Source: an uncultured Eggerthellaceae bacterium
GTDB taxonomy: Bacteria > Actinomycetota > Coriobacteriia > Coriobacteriales > Eggerthellaceae
Reading direction: 5' to 3'
NCBI GenBank assembly: GCA_905234785.1
Contig: CAJOIP010000029.1
Span: 1-55,208, forward strand
Length of the DNA: 55,208 bases
Position 1 is the first letter of the stretch. The number at the start of each line of letters is the position of its first letter. Positions 23,818-32,641 of the stretch are shown here, piece by piece. Under the pieces are notes generated by a model that worked only from the letters and a program-made list of their open reading frames with translations, had not been told where the DNA came from and ran no database searches. The position numbers and the translations under genes were made by a program.

Positions 23818-25737
23818 ATGTTTTCAGCTATTGCAAGCGTGCTGCAGCTCATCATGCAGCCCTGCTACGACCTGACCGGCAACTGGTGGGTCGCCATCTT
23901 GCTGTTCACGGTCATCGTGAAGGCCGTGCTCATGCCCATGGCGGTGTGGGTGCAGTGGAACTCCATCAAGATGGTGCAGATCATGCCCGCCATCAACCGC
24001 CTGAAGGTGAAGTACTTCGGCGACCGCGAGGCCATCGGCGAGAAGCAGAACGAGCTGAACAAGCAGGCCGGCTACCACCCGCTGCTGTCGCTCATCCCGC
24101 TGGCCATCCAGATCGTCATCCTGTTCGGCCTGGTCGACGTCGTGCACTCCATCACCGACTCGGGCACGCCCGGCACGGAGTTCCTCGGCCTCGTGCCGAT
24201 CGAGGACGGCGGGCTTTCGTGGGTCATGCCCGTGCTCGCGGGCCTGTCGGCGGTGCTGCTCGGCTGGGCGCAGAACCGCATCAACCCGCTGCAGCGCGAG
24301 CAGTCGAGGGCCGAGAAGAACATGACCAACGGCCTCTCCATCGGCCTGTCGCTCGTCCTGGGCGTGTTCGTGGCCGCGGGCATGGCCTTCTACTGGGTCT
24401 GCTCGAACCTGACCGCCATCGCGGTGCAGGCGCTCTGCAACGTCATCGTGAAGCCGAAGAAGTACATCGACTACGAGGATTTGGCCGCCAGCCGCGCCGA
24501 GCTCGACGAGCTGGAGTCGCTCGAGGGCGGGCGCAAGAAGAAGTGGTGGCAGCGCGACCCGCTCGCCAAGCGCGAGAAGGCCGACTACAAGCGCTTCTTC
24601 AACGTGGTGGGCAAGCACATCGTGTTCTACTCGGAGGGCAGCGGCTTCTACAAGTACTTCAAGGGCATGATCGCCTATCTCATGGACCATTCCGACACCG
24701 TCGTGCACTACATCACCAACGATCCGAACGACCAGATCTTCGCCATCGCCGAGGAGCAGCCGCGCATCTTCCCGTACTACATCGGCGAGAAGCGCGCCAT
24801 CACGCTGATGATGAAGATGGACGCCGACGTCGTGGTCACGACGCTGGGCGATTTGGACAACTTCTACATCAAGCGCAGCTACGTGCGCGACGACATCGAG
24901 TACATCTACACGTTCCACCACATGACATCGCTTCCGCTGACCTCGACGAAGGGCGAGTACGAGCACTACGACACGCTGTTCTGCGTCGGCCCGCACCAGG
25001 TGGCGGAAGGCGCGGTGATGGAGGAGTTCTACCACACCAAGCCGAAGCGTCACGTCGCGGTGGGCTACGACCTGCTCGACGAGGAGATTGCGAACTACGT
25101 GCGCCTCGTGGAGGAAGGCAAGACGGCCCACGACAAGCCCGTCATCCTCATCGCGCCGTCGTGGCAGGAGGACAACATCCTCGACTCGTGCTTCGACGAC
25201 ATGGTGGCCGGCATGCTGGGCCGCGGATGGCACGTCATCGTGCGCCCGCACCCGGAGTACACCAAGCGCTACCGCCCGCGCTGGGAGGCGCTGCAGGCGC
25301 GCTACGCCGACGTGCCCGAAGACGAGCTGCGCTTCGAGCGCGACTTCTCGTCGAACGAGACCATCTTCACGTCTGACATCCTCATTACCGACTGGTCTAC
25401 CGTGTTCTGCGAGTTCGCGTTCTCGACGCTGAAGCCCTGCATATTCATGGACACGAAGATGAAGGTGGGTAACCCCGACTGGGACAAGATGGGCGTGGAA
25501 ATCGCCGACATCGCCTGGCGCAACCGCGTCGGCGTCTCGGTCGACCCCGCCAAGGCCTCCACCGTCGGCGACGTCGCCGCCGAGATGATAGCAACCCAGG
25601 ACGAATGGCGCGACGCCATCGAGCAGGTGCGCTCCGAGTCCATCTTCAACCTCGGCCACGGCGCCGAGGTCGCAGGCGAGTACCTGCTGTCTGCGATTCT
25701 GGAAAAGCAAGCCGCGCGGAACAGCGCGCAAGGGTAG
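23818..25737 (+). CDS. YidC/Oxa1 insertase fused to a CDP-glycerol glycerophosphotransferase-like domain
   Basis: A 639-aa two-domain protein. Residues about 20-215 are a YidC/Oxa1 insertase: first helix WWVAILLFTVIVKAVLMP, a cytoplasmic hairpin rich in charged residues, then helices near 80-105, 125-150 and 165-210. The groove arginine of Gram-positive YidC is replaced by Lys35. A basic linker (RKKKWWQRDPLAKRE) leads to residues about 260-635, which resemble the TagB/TagF family. That part has a HH pair (367-368) in the position of the usual HG motif, APSWQED, RPHPE (His478) and TDWSTVFCEF (Asp525). TagF-type enzymes move glycerol phosphate from CDP-glycerol onto cell-surface glycolipids. 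GAGGG at about 23810 supports the ATG at 23818. It lies between an exporter and a chaperone gene, suggesting a membrane/envelope role. Confidence 0.88.
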   Translation: MFSAIASVLQLIMQPCYDLTGNWWVAILLFTVIVKAVLMPMAVWVQWNSIKMVQIMPAINRLKVKYFGDREAIGEKQNELNKQAGYHPLLSLIPLAIQIVILFGLVDVVHSITDSGTPGTEFLGLVPIEDGGLSWVMPVLAGLSAVLLGWAQNRINPLQREQSRAEKNMTNGLSIGLSLVLGVFVAAGMAFYWVCSNLTAIAVQALCNVIVKPKKYIDYEDLAASRAELDELESLEGGRKKKWWQRDPLAKREKADYKRFFNVVGKHIVFYSEGSGFYKYFKGMIAYLMDHSDTVVHYITNDPNDQIFAIAEEQPRIFPYYIGEKRAITLMMKMDADVVVTTLGDLDNFYIKRSYVRDDIEYIYTFHHMTSLPLTSTKGEYEHYDTLFCVGPHQVAEGAVMEEFYHTKPKRHVAVGYDLLDEEIANYVRLVEEGKTAHDKPVILIAPSWQEDNILDSCFDDMVAGMLGRGWHVIVRPHPEYTKRYRPRWEALQARYADVPEDELRFERDFSSNETIFTSDILITDWSTVFCEFAFSTLKPCIFMDTKMKVGNPDWDKMGVEIADIAWRNRVGVSVDPAKASTVGDVAAEMIATQDEWRDAIEQVRSESIFNLGHGAEVAGEYLLSAILEKQAARNSAQG

Positions 25738-25786
25738 TGCTACAATTCATCGTTACGCGTGTAAAAACCCTTGAGGGAGGACATAT

Positions 25787-27079
25787 ATGAAGGTAGTGAA
25801 GAAAAAGGGCGAGAACGGCTTTCTCATCTACGACGCCACGGCTTCCACCCAGGAAGTCAGCCAGGCGTTGAACCAGGCGTCCGAGCAGTTCTGCCAGCAG
25901 ATGGGCATCGCGCCCGTTGCGGGGAAGACGCCCGCGCAGGCCGTTTCCGAACGCCTGGGCATCAAGGACCTCGACTCGGTCATCGCATCGCAGGCCATCG
26001 AGATGCTCATCCCGCGCGCCATCGACAAGCAGGGCATCGTGCCGGCGTTCACGCCCGACCTGAAGGCCGACATGCCGTTGAAGCGCGGCCGTGCCTTCCA
26101 GTTCACGCTCGAGGTCATGCCCAAGCCCAGCTACGAGCTGTCCGATTACAGCCCCGTGAAGTTCGTGGTGCAGCCCTTCCAGCCCGACGAGGAGGAAATC
26201 GACCGCCAGATCGGCCTCATGGCCAAGGAGTATATGGTCTTCGTCCCGACCGAGGCGAAGCCGATTCACGCAGGCGACAGCTGCAAGCTGAATCTCAAAA
26301 CCACCAAGGACGGCGAGGTCGTCCCCGGCCTCACCATCGATGGCCGCAGCTACACGCTCGGCGAGGACCTCATGCCCAAGGGCTTCGACGAGGGCCTCGA
26401 CGGCATGGTCGTCGGCGAGACGCGCACGTTCACGTTCGAAGGCCCGGGCCTCGACGAAAACTTCAACGAGATCATGGAGGCCTACGAGTGCACGGCCACG
26501 CTGGTCGAGGTGCAAAAGGAAGTCGTTCCCGTCGTCAACGACGAGTGGATCAAGAAGAACATGCCGATGTACAAGGATTACGACGACATGCGCGCCAAGA
26601 TCGGCGAGGAAATCAACAAGGAGCGCATGAAGTACTACGAGGACTACAAGCGCAACGCCGCCGCCTCGAAGCTCGCCGAGCGCTTCGACGGCAGGATCGC
26701 CGACGAGGTGTACGAGGGCGCCATGCGCGACGAGCAGCGCACCATGCGCCAGCAAGTCGCCGCCGCCGGCGTGACGTGGGACGAGTTTGTCGAGCAGCAG
26801 GGCGGCGAGCAGCAGGTTTCCATGATGATGATGATGTCGATGCGCCAGAACCTCGTGCAGGGGTACGCGCTCGACGCGTACTACCGTCACCACAACCTGT
26901 CCTACACCGACGACGACTTGAACGAGGCCTGCTTCCAGATCAACCCGCGCGATCCGAAGTACGCGCGCCGCCAGATGGAAAAGAACGGTTTGGGCTACGC
27001 CCTGCGCGAGGCTGCCGAGCGCCTGCGCGCCTGCAAGCACCTGGTCGAAACCGCCGACATCTCCATCGCCGAGCAATAG
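25787..27079 (+). CDS. tig: Trigger factor-like chaperone without the ribosome-binding signature
   Basis: A 430-aa protein with the three-part trigger-factor layout. An N-terminal domain covers about residues 1-115, and an FKBP-type prolyl isomerase domain about 160-235 (IHAGDSCKLNLKT to GLDGMVVGETRTFTFEGPG). A long SurA-like helical C-terminal arm follows. Trigger factor docks on L23 through GFRxGKxP. Here the equivalent region reads GIAPVAGKTP, lacking the Phe-Arg-Lys core, so classical docking is doubtful. The C-terminal part has a Met-rich run (MMMMMSM, about residues 346-352). AGGGAGGA precedes the ATG. It could be the genome's diverged trigger factor or a second, specialised chaperone. 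Confidence 0.82.
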   Translation: MKVVKKKGENGFLIYDATASTQEVSQALNQASEQFCQQMGIAPVAGKTPAQAVSERLGIKDLDSVIASQAIEMLIPRAIDKQGIVPAFTPDLKADMPLKRGRAFQFTLEVMPKPSYELSDYSPVKFVVQPFQPDEEEIDRQIGLMAKEYMVFVPTEAKPIHAGDSCKLNLKTTKDGEVVPGLTIDGRSYTLGEDLMPKGFDEGLDGMVVGETRTFTFEGPGLDENFNEIMEAYECTATLVEVQKEVVPVVNDEWIKKNMPMYKDYDDMRAKIGEEINKERMKYYEDYKRNAAASKLAERFDGRIADEVYEGAMRDEQRTMRQQVAAAGVTWDEFVEQQGGEQQVSMMMMMSMRQNLVQGYALDAYYRHHNLSYTDDDLNEACFQINPRDPKYARRQMEKNGLGYALREAAERLRACKHLVETADISIAEQ

Positions 27080-27106
27080 GGCATCACGTATATATGCGTC
27101 ATCTCA

Positions 27107-27130
27107 GCGGACCGGGGTAACCCGGTCCGC
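27107..27130 (+). terminator. Hairpin terminator after the trigger factor-like gene
   Basis: GCGGACCGGG and CCCGGTCCGC form a perfect 10-bp stem with a GTAA loop, followed by CTCGTGTTT. The weak T-tract makes termination efficiency uncertain. Confidence 0.7.
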
Positions 27131-27169
27131 CTCGTGTTTATGGGCAGGTTGTGGACGGAAAAACGGTTC

Positions 27170-27198
27170 TTGAAGTCTTTGCAGGTCGCACCTATAAT
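27170..27198 (+). promoter_or_regulatory. Promoter of the rplB-secY ribosomal operon
   Basis: TTGAAG (27170-27175) and the perfect -10 TATAAT (27193-27198) are 17 nt apart. The downstream half of the S10/spc block therefore has its own promoter. The start near 27205 gives a leader of about 204 nt. Confidence 0.85.
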
Positions 27199-27237
27199 GT
27201 TTCTTTGCGTCTGACTGTGCATAGACACACCCGGACG

Positions 27238-27388
27238 CGTGGACAACGGAGTCGGGGCGTTTGCCTCCTCAAGCGCCAGCCGGCAATCGCCGTCCACGAA
27301 GAACAGGGGCCCTTGGGGTACGACGAGGCGTGCGAGCAAGGGTCTAAAGCGTAGAAGCGCAGGTCAAACCGCTGACTGGCCGCGCTTC
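27238..27388 (+). promoter_or_regulatory. Structured leader of the rplB operon
   Basis: CGTGGAC (27238-27244) pairs with GTCCACG (27292-27298) around a GC-rich interior. GAAGCGC (27354-27360) pairs with GCGCTTC (27382-27388) just before the rplB SD. Ribosomal autoregulation is plausible, but no known leader class is recognised. Confidence 0.35.
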
Positions 27389-27408
27389 AAGAGTAGGAAG
27401 AAGTGAGA

Positions 27409-28220
27409 ATGGGAGTCAAGCAGTACAAGCCGACTAGCCCCGGACGTCGCTTCATGATGGTTTCCGATTTCGCGGAAATCACCAGGAGCAAACCGGAGAA
27501 GTCGCTGCTCGCGCCGCTGCACAAGCACGCAGGGCGCAACAACAAGGGCCGCATCACCACGCGCCATCAGGGCGGCGGTCACAAGCGTCGTTACCGCATC
27601 ATCGACTTCAAGCGCAACAAGGACGGCGTGCCCGCCAAGGTTGCCACGATCGAGTACGATCCTAACCGCACGGCGCGCATCGCGCTGTTGCACTACGCCG
27701 ACGGCGAGAAGCGCTACATCCTTCACCCGAAGGGCCTGAAGGTCGGCCATATCGTCGTGTCCGGCCCCGACGCCGACATCAAGCCCGGCAACGCACTGCC
27801 GCTGGCCAACATCCCCGTCGGCACGCTCATCCATGCCGTCGAGCTGCAGCCCGGCAAGGGTGCCGCTCTGGCCCGCTCCGCCGGCACGTCCATCCAGCTG
27901 ATGGGCAAGGAGGGCAAGTACGCCATCCTGCGCATGCCGTCTTCGGAAATGCGCCGCGTGCTGCTGACCTGCCGCGCCACGGTGGGCGAGGTCGGCAACG
28001 CCGAGCACTCCAACATCAAGATCGGCAAGGCCGGCCGCAACCGCTGGAAGGGCATCCGCCCGACCGTCCGCGGTACCGTCATGAACCCGATCGACCACCC
28101 GCATGGCGGCGGCGAGGGCAAGAACAAGTCCTCGGGTCGTCACCCGGTCACAAGGGCCATCGTACCCGCAATCCGAAGAAGGCTTCGAGCCGCCTGATCA
28201 TCCGCAGGCGCAAGAAGTAG
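27409..28220 (+). CDS. rplB: 50S ribosomal protein L2, frameshifted near its 3' end
   Basis: L2 supports subunit joining and peptidyl transfer. The frame from the ATG at 27409 (SD AGGAAG) is normal through [19 protein letters not shown] and GRHPVT, including the conserved His of HPHGGG. It then leaves the family: the zero frame ends at 28197 with an unrelated [14 protein letters not shown] tail. The correct L2 ending ([20 protein letters not shown] and KK, stop at 28220) is present in another frame, starting at AAGGGCCAT near 28151. Nineteen bases that should encode the PWGxxT segment are missing. L2 is essential, so either the sequence has an error or this strain uses an altered tail. The deletion point is about 28150. 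Confidence 0.92.
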
Positions 28221-28239
28221 CGGCGAGTAAGGAGAAACA

Positions 28240-28509
28240 GTGAGCAGAAGTCTGAAGAAAGGGCCTTACGTCGAGCCGCGCCTTCTCGGCCGCATTGTGG
28301 CCATGAACGAGAAGAACGAGAAGGAAGTCGTGAAGACCTGGTCGCGCGCGTCCACCATCTTCCCGGAGATGGTCGGTCACACGATCGCCGTCCACGACGG
28401 CCGCAAGCACGTGCCCGTGTACATCACCGAGTCGATGGTAGGCCACAAGCTGGGAGAGTTCGCCCCGACGCGCACCTTCCGCGGCCATGCCGGCGACAAG
28501 AAGAAATAG
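28240..28509 (+). CDS. rpsS: 30S ribosomal protein S19
   Basis: An 89-aa S19 of the 30S head. It has a GTG start preceded by AAGGAG; the protein begins (M)[15 protein letters not shown]. Motifs [32 protein letters not shown] and [13 protein letters not shown] are diagnostic. Length matches the family. Confidence 0.97.
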   Translation: MSRSLKKGPYVEPRLLGRIVAMNEKNEKEVVKTWSRASTIFPEMVGHTIAVHDGRKHVPVYITESMVGHKLGEFAPTRTFRGHAGDKKK

Positions 28510-28521
28510 GAGGGGTGAATA

Positions 28522-28863
28522 ATGGAAGCTAGAGCAATCGCACGCTACGTCCGCGTTTCGCCCCGCAAGGCGCGCGTGGTCGTCGACCTGGTCCGCGGCA
28601 AGTCCGTGCCCCAGGCCCGCGAAATCCTCGCGTTCACGAACCGCGCCATCGCCGAGACCGTCGAGAAGACGCTGAACTCGGCCGTCGCGAACGCCGAGAA
28701 CCTGTACCACGTCGACCCCGAGTCGCTGTACGTCAAGACGTGCTACGTCGACGAGGGCCCGACCATGAAGCGCATTCGTCCGCGCGCCAAGGGTTCCGCT
28801 TCGCGCATCCGCAAGCGCACCAGCCACATCACGATTATCGTCGCAACGCGAGAGGAGGCATAA
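28522..28863 (+). CDS. rplV: 50S ribosomal protein L22
   Basis: A 113-aa L22 that lines the nascent-chain tunnel with L4. Motifs [32 protein letters not shown] and the beta-hairpin tip [25 protein letters not shown] are typical. The hairpin, where macrolide-resistance indels occur, looks intact. Confidence 0.97.
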   Translation: MEARAIARYVRVSPRKARVVVDLVRGKSVPQAREILAFTNRAIAETVEKTLNSAVANAENLYHVDPESLYVKTCYVDEGPTMKRIRPRAKGSASRIRKRTSHITIIVATREEA

Positions 28864-28869
28864 AGCCTT

Positions 28870-29598
28870 ATGGGTCAGAAAGTAAGCCCCACCGGTTTCC
28901 GTCTGGGCATCACCGAGGATTGGCGTAGCCGCTGGTATGCGGACAAGGATTACGCCGAGAACCTCGCTAACGACCTGGCCATCCGCAAGTTCCTGGAAAA
29001 GGAACTCGCACGTGCCGCCGTCGCTCGCGTCGAGATCGAGCGTGCCGGCGACAAGACCAAGGTCATCATCACGACCGCCCGTCCGGGTGTCGTCATCGGC
29101 AAGAAGGGCGCGGAAATCGACGCCCTGCGCAAGAAGCTGCAGCAAGTTGCCACGGGCACCGTTTCCATCGAAGTCGTCGAGGTCAAGCGCCCCGAGCTCG
29201 ATGCCGTGCTCGTCGCACAGTCCGTTGCCGAGCAGCTCGAAGGCCGCGTCGCCTTCCGCCGCGCCATGCGCAAAGCCGTCCAGTCCGCGCGCAAGTCGGG
29301 CTGCGAGGGCATCCGCATCCAGTGCTCGGGCCGCCTCGGCGGCGCCGAGATGTGCCGCCGCGAGTGGTACGCCGAGGGCCGCGTCCCTCGCCACACGCTG
29401 CGCGCGAAGATCGACTACGGGTTCGCCACGGCCGCCACGACGATGGGCTCCATCGGCGTGCAGGTCTGGATTTACCACGGCGAAGTGCTGCCCGGCCAGA
29501 AGGCTCCGCAGCCCCAGCTGGAAGGCACGTCCCGTCCGTCCCGTCCGCGTCGCGACCGTCGCGACCGCAACGACCGCAACGAAAGGGGGGCGAGGTAA
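28870..29598 (+). CDS. rpsC: 30S ribosomal protein S3
   Basis: A 242-aa S3 with an N-terminal KH type 2 domain ([17 protein letters not shown]) and a C-terminal S3 domain ([20 protein letters not shown]). S3 helps form the mRNA entry channel and its helicase activity. The tail is rich in Arg, Asp and Asn ([17 protein letters not shown]), an extended basic/acidic tail as found in many actinobacterial S3 proteins. Its TAA is immediately followed by the rplP ATG. Confidence 0.97.
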   Translation: MGQKVSPTGFRLGITEDWRSRWYADKDYAENLANDLAIRKFLEKELARAAVARVEIERAGDKTKVIITTARPGVVIGKKGAEIDALRKKLQQVATGTVSIEVVEVKRPELDAVLVAQSVAEQLEGRVAFRRAMRKAVQSARKSGCEGIRIQCSGRLGGAEMCRREWYAEGRVPRHTLRAKIDYGFATAATTMGSIGVQVWIYHGEVLPGQKAPQPQLEGTSRPSRPRRDRRDRNDRNERGAR

Positions 29599-30021
29599 AT
29601 GCTATCTCCTAGGCGTGTAGCGCACCGCAAGGTGCAGCGTGGCTCTATGAAGGGCAAGGCCAAGGGCGGCACCAAGCTGAACAACGGCGAGTGGGGCATC
29701 CAGGCCCTCGAAGCCGCTTGGATCACCAACCGCCAGATCGAGGCTGCCCGTGTTGCCATGACCCGTCAGATGAAGCGTGGCGGCAAGGTCTGGATCACCA
29801 TCTTCCCGGACAAGCCGATCACCAAGAAGCCTGCCGAGACCCGCATGGGCTCCGGCAAGGGCAATCCCGAAGGTTGGGTGGCCGTCGTCAAGCCCGGACG
29901 CATCATGTTCGAGATCGCCGGCGTCGAAGAGGACGTGGCCAAGGAGGCCCTGCGCCTTGCCATCAACAAGTTGCCCATCAAGTGCAAGATCGTGAACCGT
30001 GAAACGGAGGGGCAGCAATAA
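29599..30021 (+). CDS. rplP: 50S ribosomal protein L16
   Basis: A 140-aa L16 near the A site. Motifs [46 protein letters not shown] and [13 protein letters not shown] are diagnostic. It abuts rpsC without spacer and overlaps rpmC by one base (TAATG). Confidence 0.97.
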   Translation: MLSPRRVAHRKVQRGSMKGKAKGGTKLNNGEWGIQALEAAWITNRQIEAARVAMTRQMKRGGKVWITIFPDKPITKKPAETRMGSGKGNPEGWVAVVKPGRIMFEIAGVEEDVAKEALRLAINKLPIKCKIVNRETEGQQ

Positions 30022-30221
30022 TGAAACCGGCAGAGATTCGCGAGCTTTCCGCCGAAGATCTTTCGGCGAAGCTCAAGGAGGCGCGCGAGGAGCTGTTCAA
30101 CCTGCGCTTCCAGATGGCCACGAGCCAGCTCGACAACACGGCTCGCGTCCGTCAGGTCAAGAAGGACATCGCCCGTATCCAGACCGAGATGCGCGCGCGT
30201 GAGCTGCGTGCTCTGAACTAG
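30021..30221 (+). CDS. rpmC: 50S ribosomal protein L29
   Basis: A 66-aa helical L29 at the tunnel exit next to L23, part of the landing pad for export factors. [36 protein letters not shown] is typical. It overlaps the rplP stop by one base, indicating translational coupling. Confidence 0.95.
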   Translation: MKPAEIRELSAEDLSAKLKEAREELFNLRFQMATSQLDNTARVRQVKKDIARIQTEMRARELRALN

Positions 30222-30237
30222 GGCGAGGAGGAAGACA

Positions 30238-30501
30238 ATGGCTGAAGAAACTCGCAATTTGCGCAAGGTGCGTCAGGGCGTCGTCATCAGCGACGTCAAC
30301 GATAAGACCATCGTCGTGCAGATCAAGGAGCGCAAGGCTCACCCGATCTACAAGAAGATGATGACGAGCACCAAGAAGTTCCACGCTCATGACGAGAACA
30401 ACGAAGCGCACATCGGCGACACCGTCCGCATCATGGAGACGCGTCCGCTGTCGAAGATGAAGCGTTGGCGTTTGCTCGAAATCGTCGAGCGTGCCAAGTA
30501 G
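30238..30501 (+). CDS. rpsQ: 30S ribosomal protein S17
   Basis: An 87-aa OB-fold S17, an early 16S rRNA binder. Motifs [43 protein letters not shown] and [28 protein letters not shown] match the family. GGCGAGGAGGA provides the SD. Confidence 0.97.
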   Translation: MAEETRNLRKVRQGVVISDVNDKTIVVQIKERKAHPIYKKMMTSTKKFHAHDENNEAHIGDTVRIMETRPLSKMKRWRLLEIVERAK

Positions 30502-30532
30502 TTCGGCACCGGAAGAAAGTTAGGTAAGTGCA

Positions 30533-30901
30533 ATGATCCAGATGCAAACCATGCTCGCAGTTGCCGATAACTCCGGCGCCCGCAAGGTGCAGTGCATCAA
30601 GGTCCTGGGCGGCACGGGCCGCCGTTACGCGGGCCTCGGTGACGTCATCATCTGCTCGGTGAAGGAAGCTATCCCCAACGCGGGCGTCAAGAAGGGCGAC
30701 GTCGTGCGCTGCGTCATCGTGCGCGTGAAGAAGGAAGTGCGTCGCAACGACGGCAGCTACATCAAGTTCGACCAGAACGCCGCCGTCCTCATCAACGAGG
30801 ACGGAAGCCCCCGTGGCACGCGTATCTTCGGGCCGGTCGCCCGCGAGCTGCGCGAGAAGAAGTACATGAAGATCGTGTCTCTGGCACCGGAAACGCTGTA
30901 A
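30533..30901 (+). CDS. rplN: 50S ribosomal protein L14
   Basis: A 122-aa L14 that bridges to the 30S subunit and is the docking site of the silencing factor Rsf[27 protein letters not shown] and [26 protein letters not shown] are diagnostic. Length is the family standard. Confidence 0.97.
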   Translation: MIQMQTMLAVADNSGARKVQCIKVLGGTGRRYAGLGDVIICSVKEAIPNAGVKKGDVVRCVIVRVKKEVRRNDGSYIKFDQNAAVLINEDGSPRGTRIFGPVARELREKKYMKIVSLAPETL

Positions 30902-30917
30902 GGGGGGTGCAAGATAC

Positions 30918-31238
30918 ATGGCTAAACTGAACGTGAAGAAGGGCGATACCGTCAAGGTCATCGCCGGCAAGGACAAGGGCAAGGAAGGCGAGGTCACCCG
31001 CGCTCTGCCCGAGAAGGGTCGCGTCGTCGTCGAGAAGGTCAACATCGTGAAGAAGGCGCAGCGCCCGACCCAGGCCAACCCCCAGGGCGGCATCATGTCG
31101 ATGGAGGCTCCTATCAACGTCTCCAACGTCATGCTCGTGTGCCCGAGCTGCAAGGCCGCTACGCGCGTCGGCCATCGTTTCGACGAGGCCGGCAAGAAGC
31201 ACAGGGTCTGCAAGAAGTGCGGTAAGGACATCGACTAA
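30918..31238 (+). CDS. rplX: 50S ribosomal protein L24
   Basis: A 106-aa KOW-domain L24, an initiator of 50S assembly. The KOW motif is [18 protein letters not shown]. The C-terminal part carries two CxxC pairs (CPSCK and CKKC), a zinc-ribbon-like feature found in many bacterial L24 proteins. Confidence 0.96.
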   Translation: MAKLNVKKGDTVKVIAGKDKGKEGEVTRALPEKGRVVVEKVNIVKKAQRPTQANPQGGIMSMEAPINVSNVMLVCPSCKAATRVGHRFDEAGKKHRVCKKCGKDID

Positions 31239-31240
31239 CA

Positions 31241-31257
31241 CTCCGGCCAAGCCGGAG
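31241..31257 (+). promoter_or_regulatory. Intercistronic hairpin between rplX and rplE
   Basis: CTCCGGC and GCCGGAG enclose a 3-nt loop directly after the rplX stop, in a 96-nt spacer. There is no U-tract. It may act as an RNA-processing or protein-binding site; L5/S8-type control is not demonstrable. Confidence 0.4.
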
Positions 31258-31334
31258 TCATACGACCCTGAGCATTCGCCCAGGGACGCGGGGTCAGAAA
31301 TCTCGCGTTTAATTCGTCGGAAAGGAAAGAAGAA

Positions 31335-31889
31335 ATGACTCCTCGTTTGAAGGAAAAGTACAAGGCGGAAATCGTGCCGCAGCTGGAAAAGGAGCTCGGC
31401 ATTGCCAACGTCAACCAGGTTCCGCGCGTCACCAAGATCGTCGTGAACATGGGTGTGGGCGCTGCAGCCGCCGACGCGAAGGTGCTCGACGGCGCCGTCG
31501 CCGACATGCGCGTCATCACCGGCCAGCAGCCGATGATCTGCCGCGCCAAGAAGTCCATCGCCGGTTTCCACATCCGCGAGGGCATGGCCATCGGCTGCAA
31601 GGTCACGCTGCGTGGCGACCGTATGTGGGAGTTCATGGACCGTCTGCTGTCCACGGCGCTGCCCCGCGTGCGCGACTTCCGCGGCATCAACCCGGAAAGC
31701 TTCGACGGCCGCGGCAACTACTCGCTGGGCATCACCGAGCAGCTGATCTTCCCGGAGATCGACTACGACAAGATCGACCGCACCCGCGGCATGGACATCA
31801 CGGTGGTCACCACCGCCGAGAACGACGAGCAGGCGTTCGCGCTGCTGTCCGCCCTCGGTTTCCCGTTCAAGGCGCGCAAGGACCAGTAA
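31335..31889 (+). CDS. rplE: 50S ribosomal protein L5
   Basis: A 184-aa L5, a 5S rRNA-binding protein of the central protuberance. It begins [79 protein letters not shown] and [11 protein letters not shown] are family motifs. Length is slightly above the usual 179. Confidence 0.97.
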   Translation: MTPRLKEKYKAEIVPQLEKELGIANVNQVPRVTKIVVNMGVGAAAADAKVLDGAVADMRVITGQQPMICRAKKSIAGFHIREGMAIGCKVTLRGDRMWEFMDRLLSTALPRVRDFRGINPESFDGRGNYSLGITEQLIFPEIDYDKIDRTRGMDITVVTTAENDEQAFALLSALGFPFKARKDQ

Positions 31890-31920
31890 TTCAAACGAAG
31901 AACCTGTATCTAGGTGAAAA

Positions 31921-31942
31921 CCGCAGGTCCTAACACCTGCGG
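31921..31942 (+). promoter_or_regulatory. Hairpin before the S14 gene
   Basis: CCGCAGGT and ACCTGCGG enclose a 6-nt loop, 22 nt before the S14 start and upstream of its SD-like GAAGGAAG. Confidence 0.4.
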
Positions 31943-31964
31943 AGAATGAGAAAGAAGGAAGTAC

Positions 31965-32126
31965 ATGGCAAAGAAATCGATGATCGCCAAGTCGAAGCGC
32001 GAGCCGAAGTTCTCGACGCGCCAGCACAACCGCTGCACGCGTTGCGGGTTCGGCCTGTGCCGCGTGTGCCTGCGCGAGCTTGCGAACAAAGGCGAACTCC
32101 CCGGCGTGACGAAGGCCTCTTGGTAG
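31965..32126 (+). CDS. rpsZ: 30S ribosomal protein S14 (zinc type), missing the loop between its cysteine pairs
   Basis: A 53-aa S14 in its usual place between rplE and rpsH. The N-terminus ([18 protein letters not shown]) and C-terminus ([19 protein letters not shown]) match zinc-type S14, normally 61 aa. The segment [10 protein letters not shown] joins the two CxxC pairs with only four residues between them. The family has twelve, including the conserved RPHxxxRK. An in-frame loss of 24 nt at about 32046 explains this. Such a short connector is hard to reconcile with the usual zinc site. A sequence error is possible, as at the nearby rplB. Confidence 0.9.
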   Translation: MAKKSMIAKSKREPKFSTRQHNRCTRCGFGLCRVCLRELANKGELPGVTKASW

Positions 32127-32225
32127 GAAACCTCAACGTTGGGTGTGCCTCCGCTTAAGGCACGGGCGCTAAGGGCGCTTGTGAACCGGAGCGCAAGGTT
32201 CATCAAGGACTAAGGAGAAAAGCAA

Positions 32226-32624
32226 ATGACATTGACCGATCCCATTGCAGACATGCTCACGCGCATTCGCAATGCGAACATGGTGGGCAAAGAGACGGTG
32301 TCGATGCCGACGAGCAAGAAGCTCGTCGAAATCGCCCGCGTGATGGCCGAAGAAGGCTACATCACCCGTTACGAGGTGATCGACGGCGAGCCGCGCGGCA
32401 CGCTGGAAATCACCCTGAAGTATGGCGACAAGAAGGCCAAGACGATCCGCGGCATCAAGCGCATCTCGAAGCCCGGCCTGCGTATTTACGCCGGCAAGGA
32501 CGAGCTGCCCCGCGTGCTCGGCGGCCTCGGCACCGCCATCATCTCCACGAGCAAGGGCGTGATGTGCGACCGCGATGCCCGCAAGGCGGGCGTCGGCGGT
32601 GAAGTCATCGCGTACGTCTGGTAG
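32226..32624 (+). CDS. rpsH: 30S ribosomal protein S8
   Basis: A 132-aa S8, a 16S rRNA-binding assembly protein and spc-operon repressor in E. coli. It begins [18 protein letters not shown]. The C-terminal [37 protein letters not shown] is diagnostic. SD AAGGAG lies just upstream. Confidence 0.97.
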   Translation: MTLTDPIADMLTRIRNANMVGKETVSMPTSKKLVEIARVMAEEGYITRYEVIDGEPRGTLEITLKYGDKKAKTIRGIKRISKPGLRIYAGKDELPRVLGGLGTAIISTSKGVMCDRDARKAGVGGEVIAYVW

Positions 32625-32641
32625 GAAAGGAGCGAGAAGCT

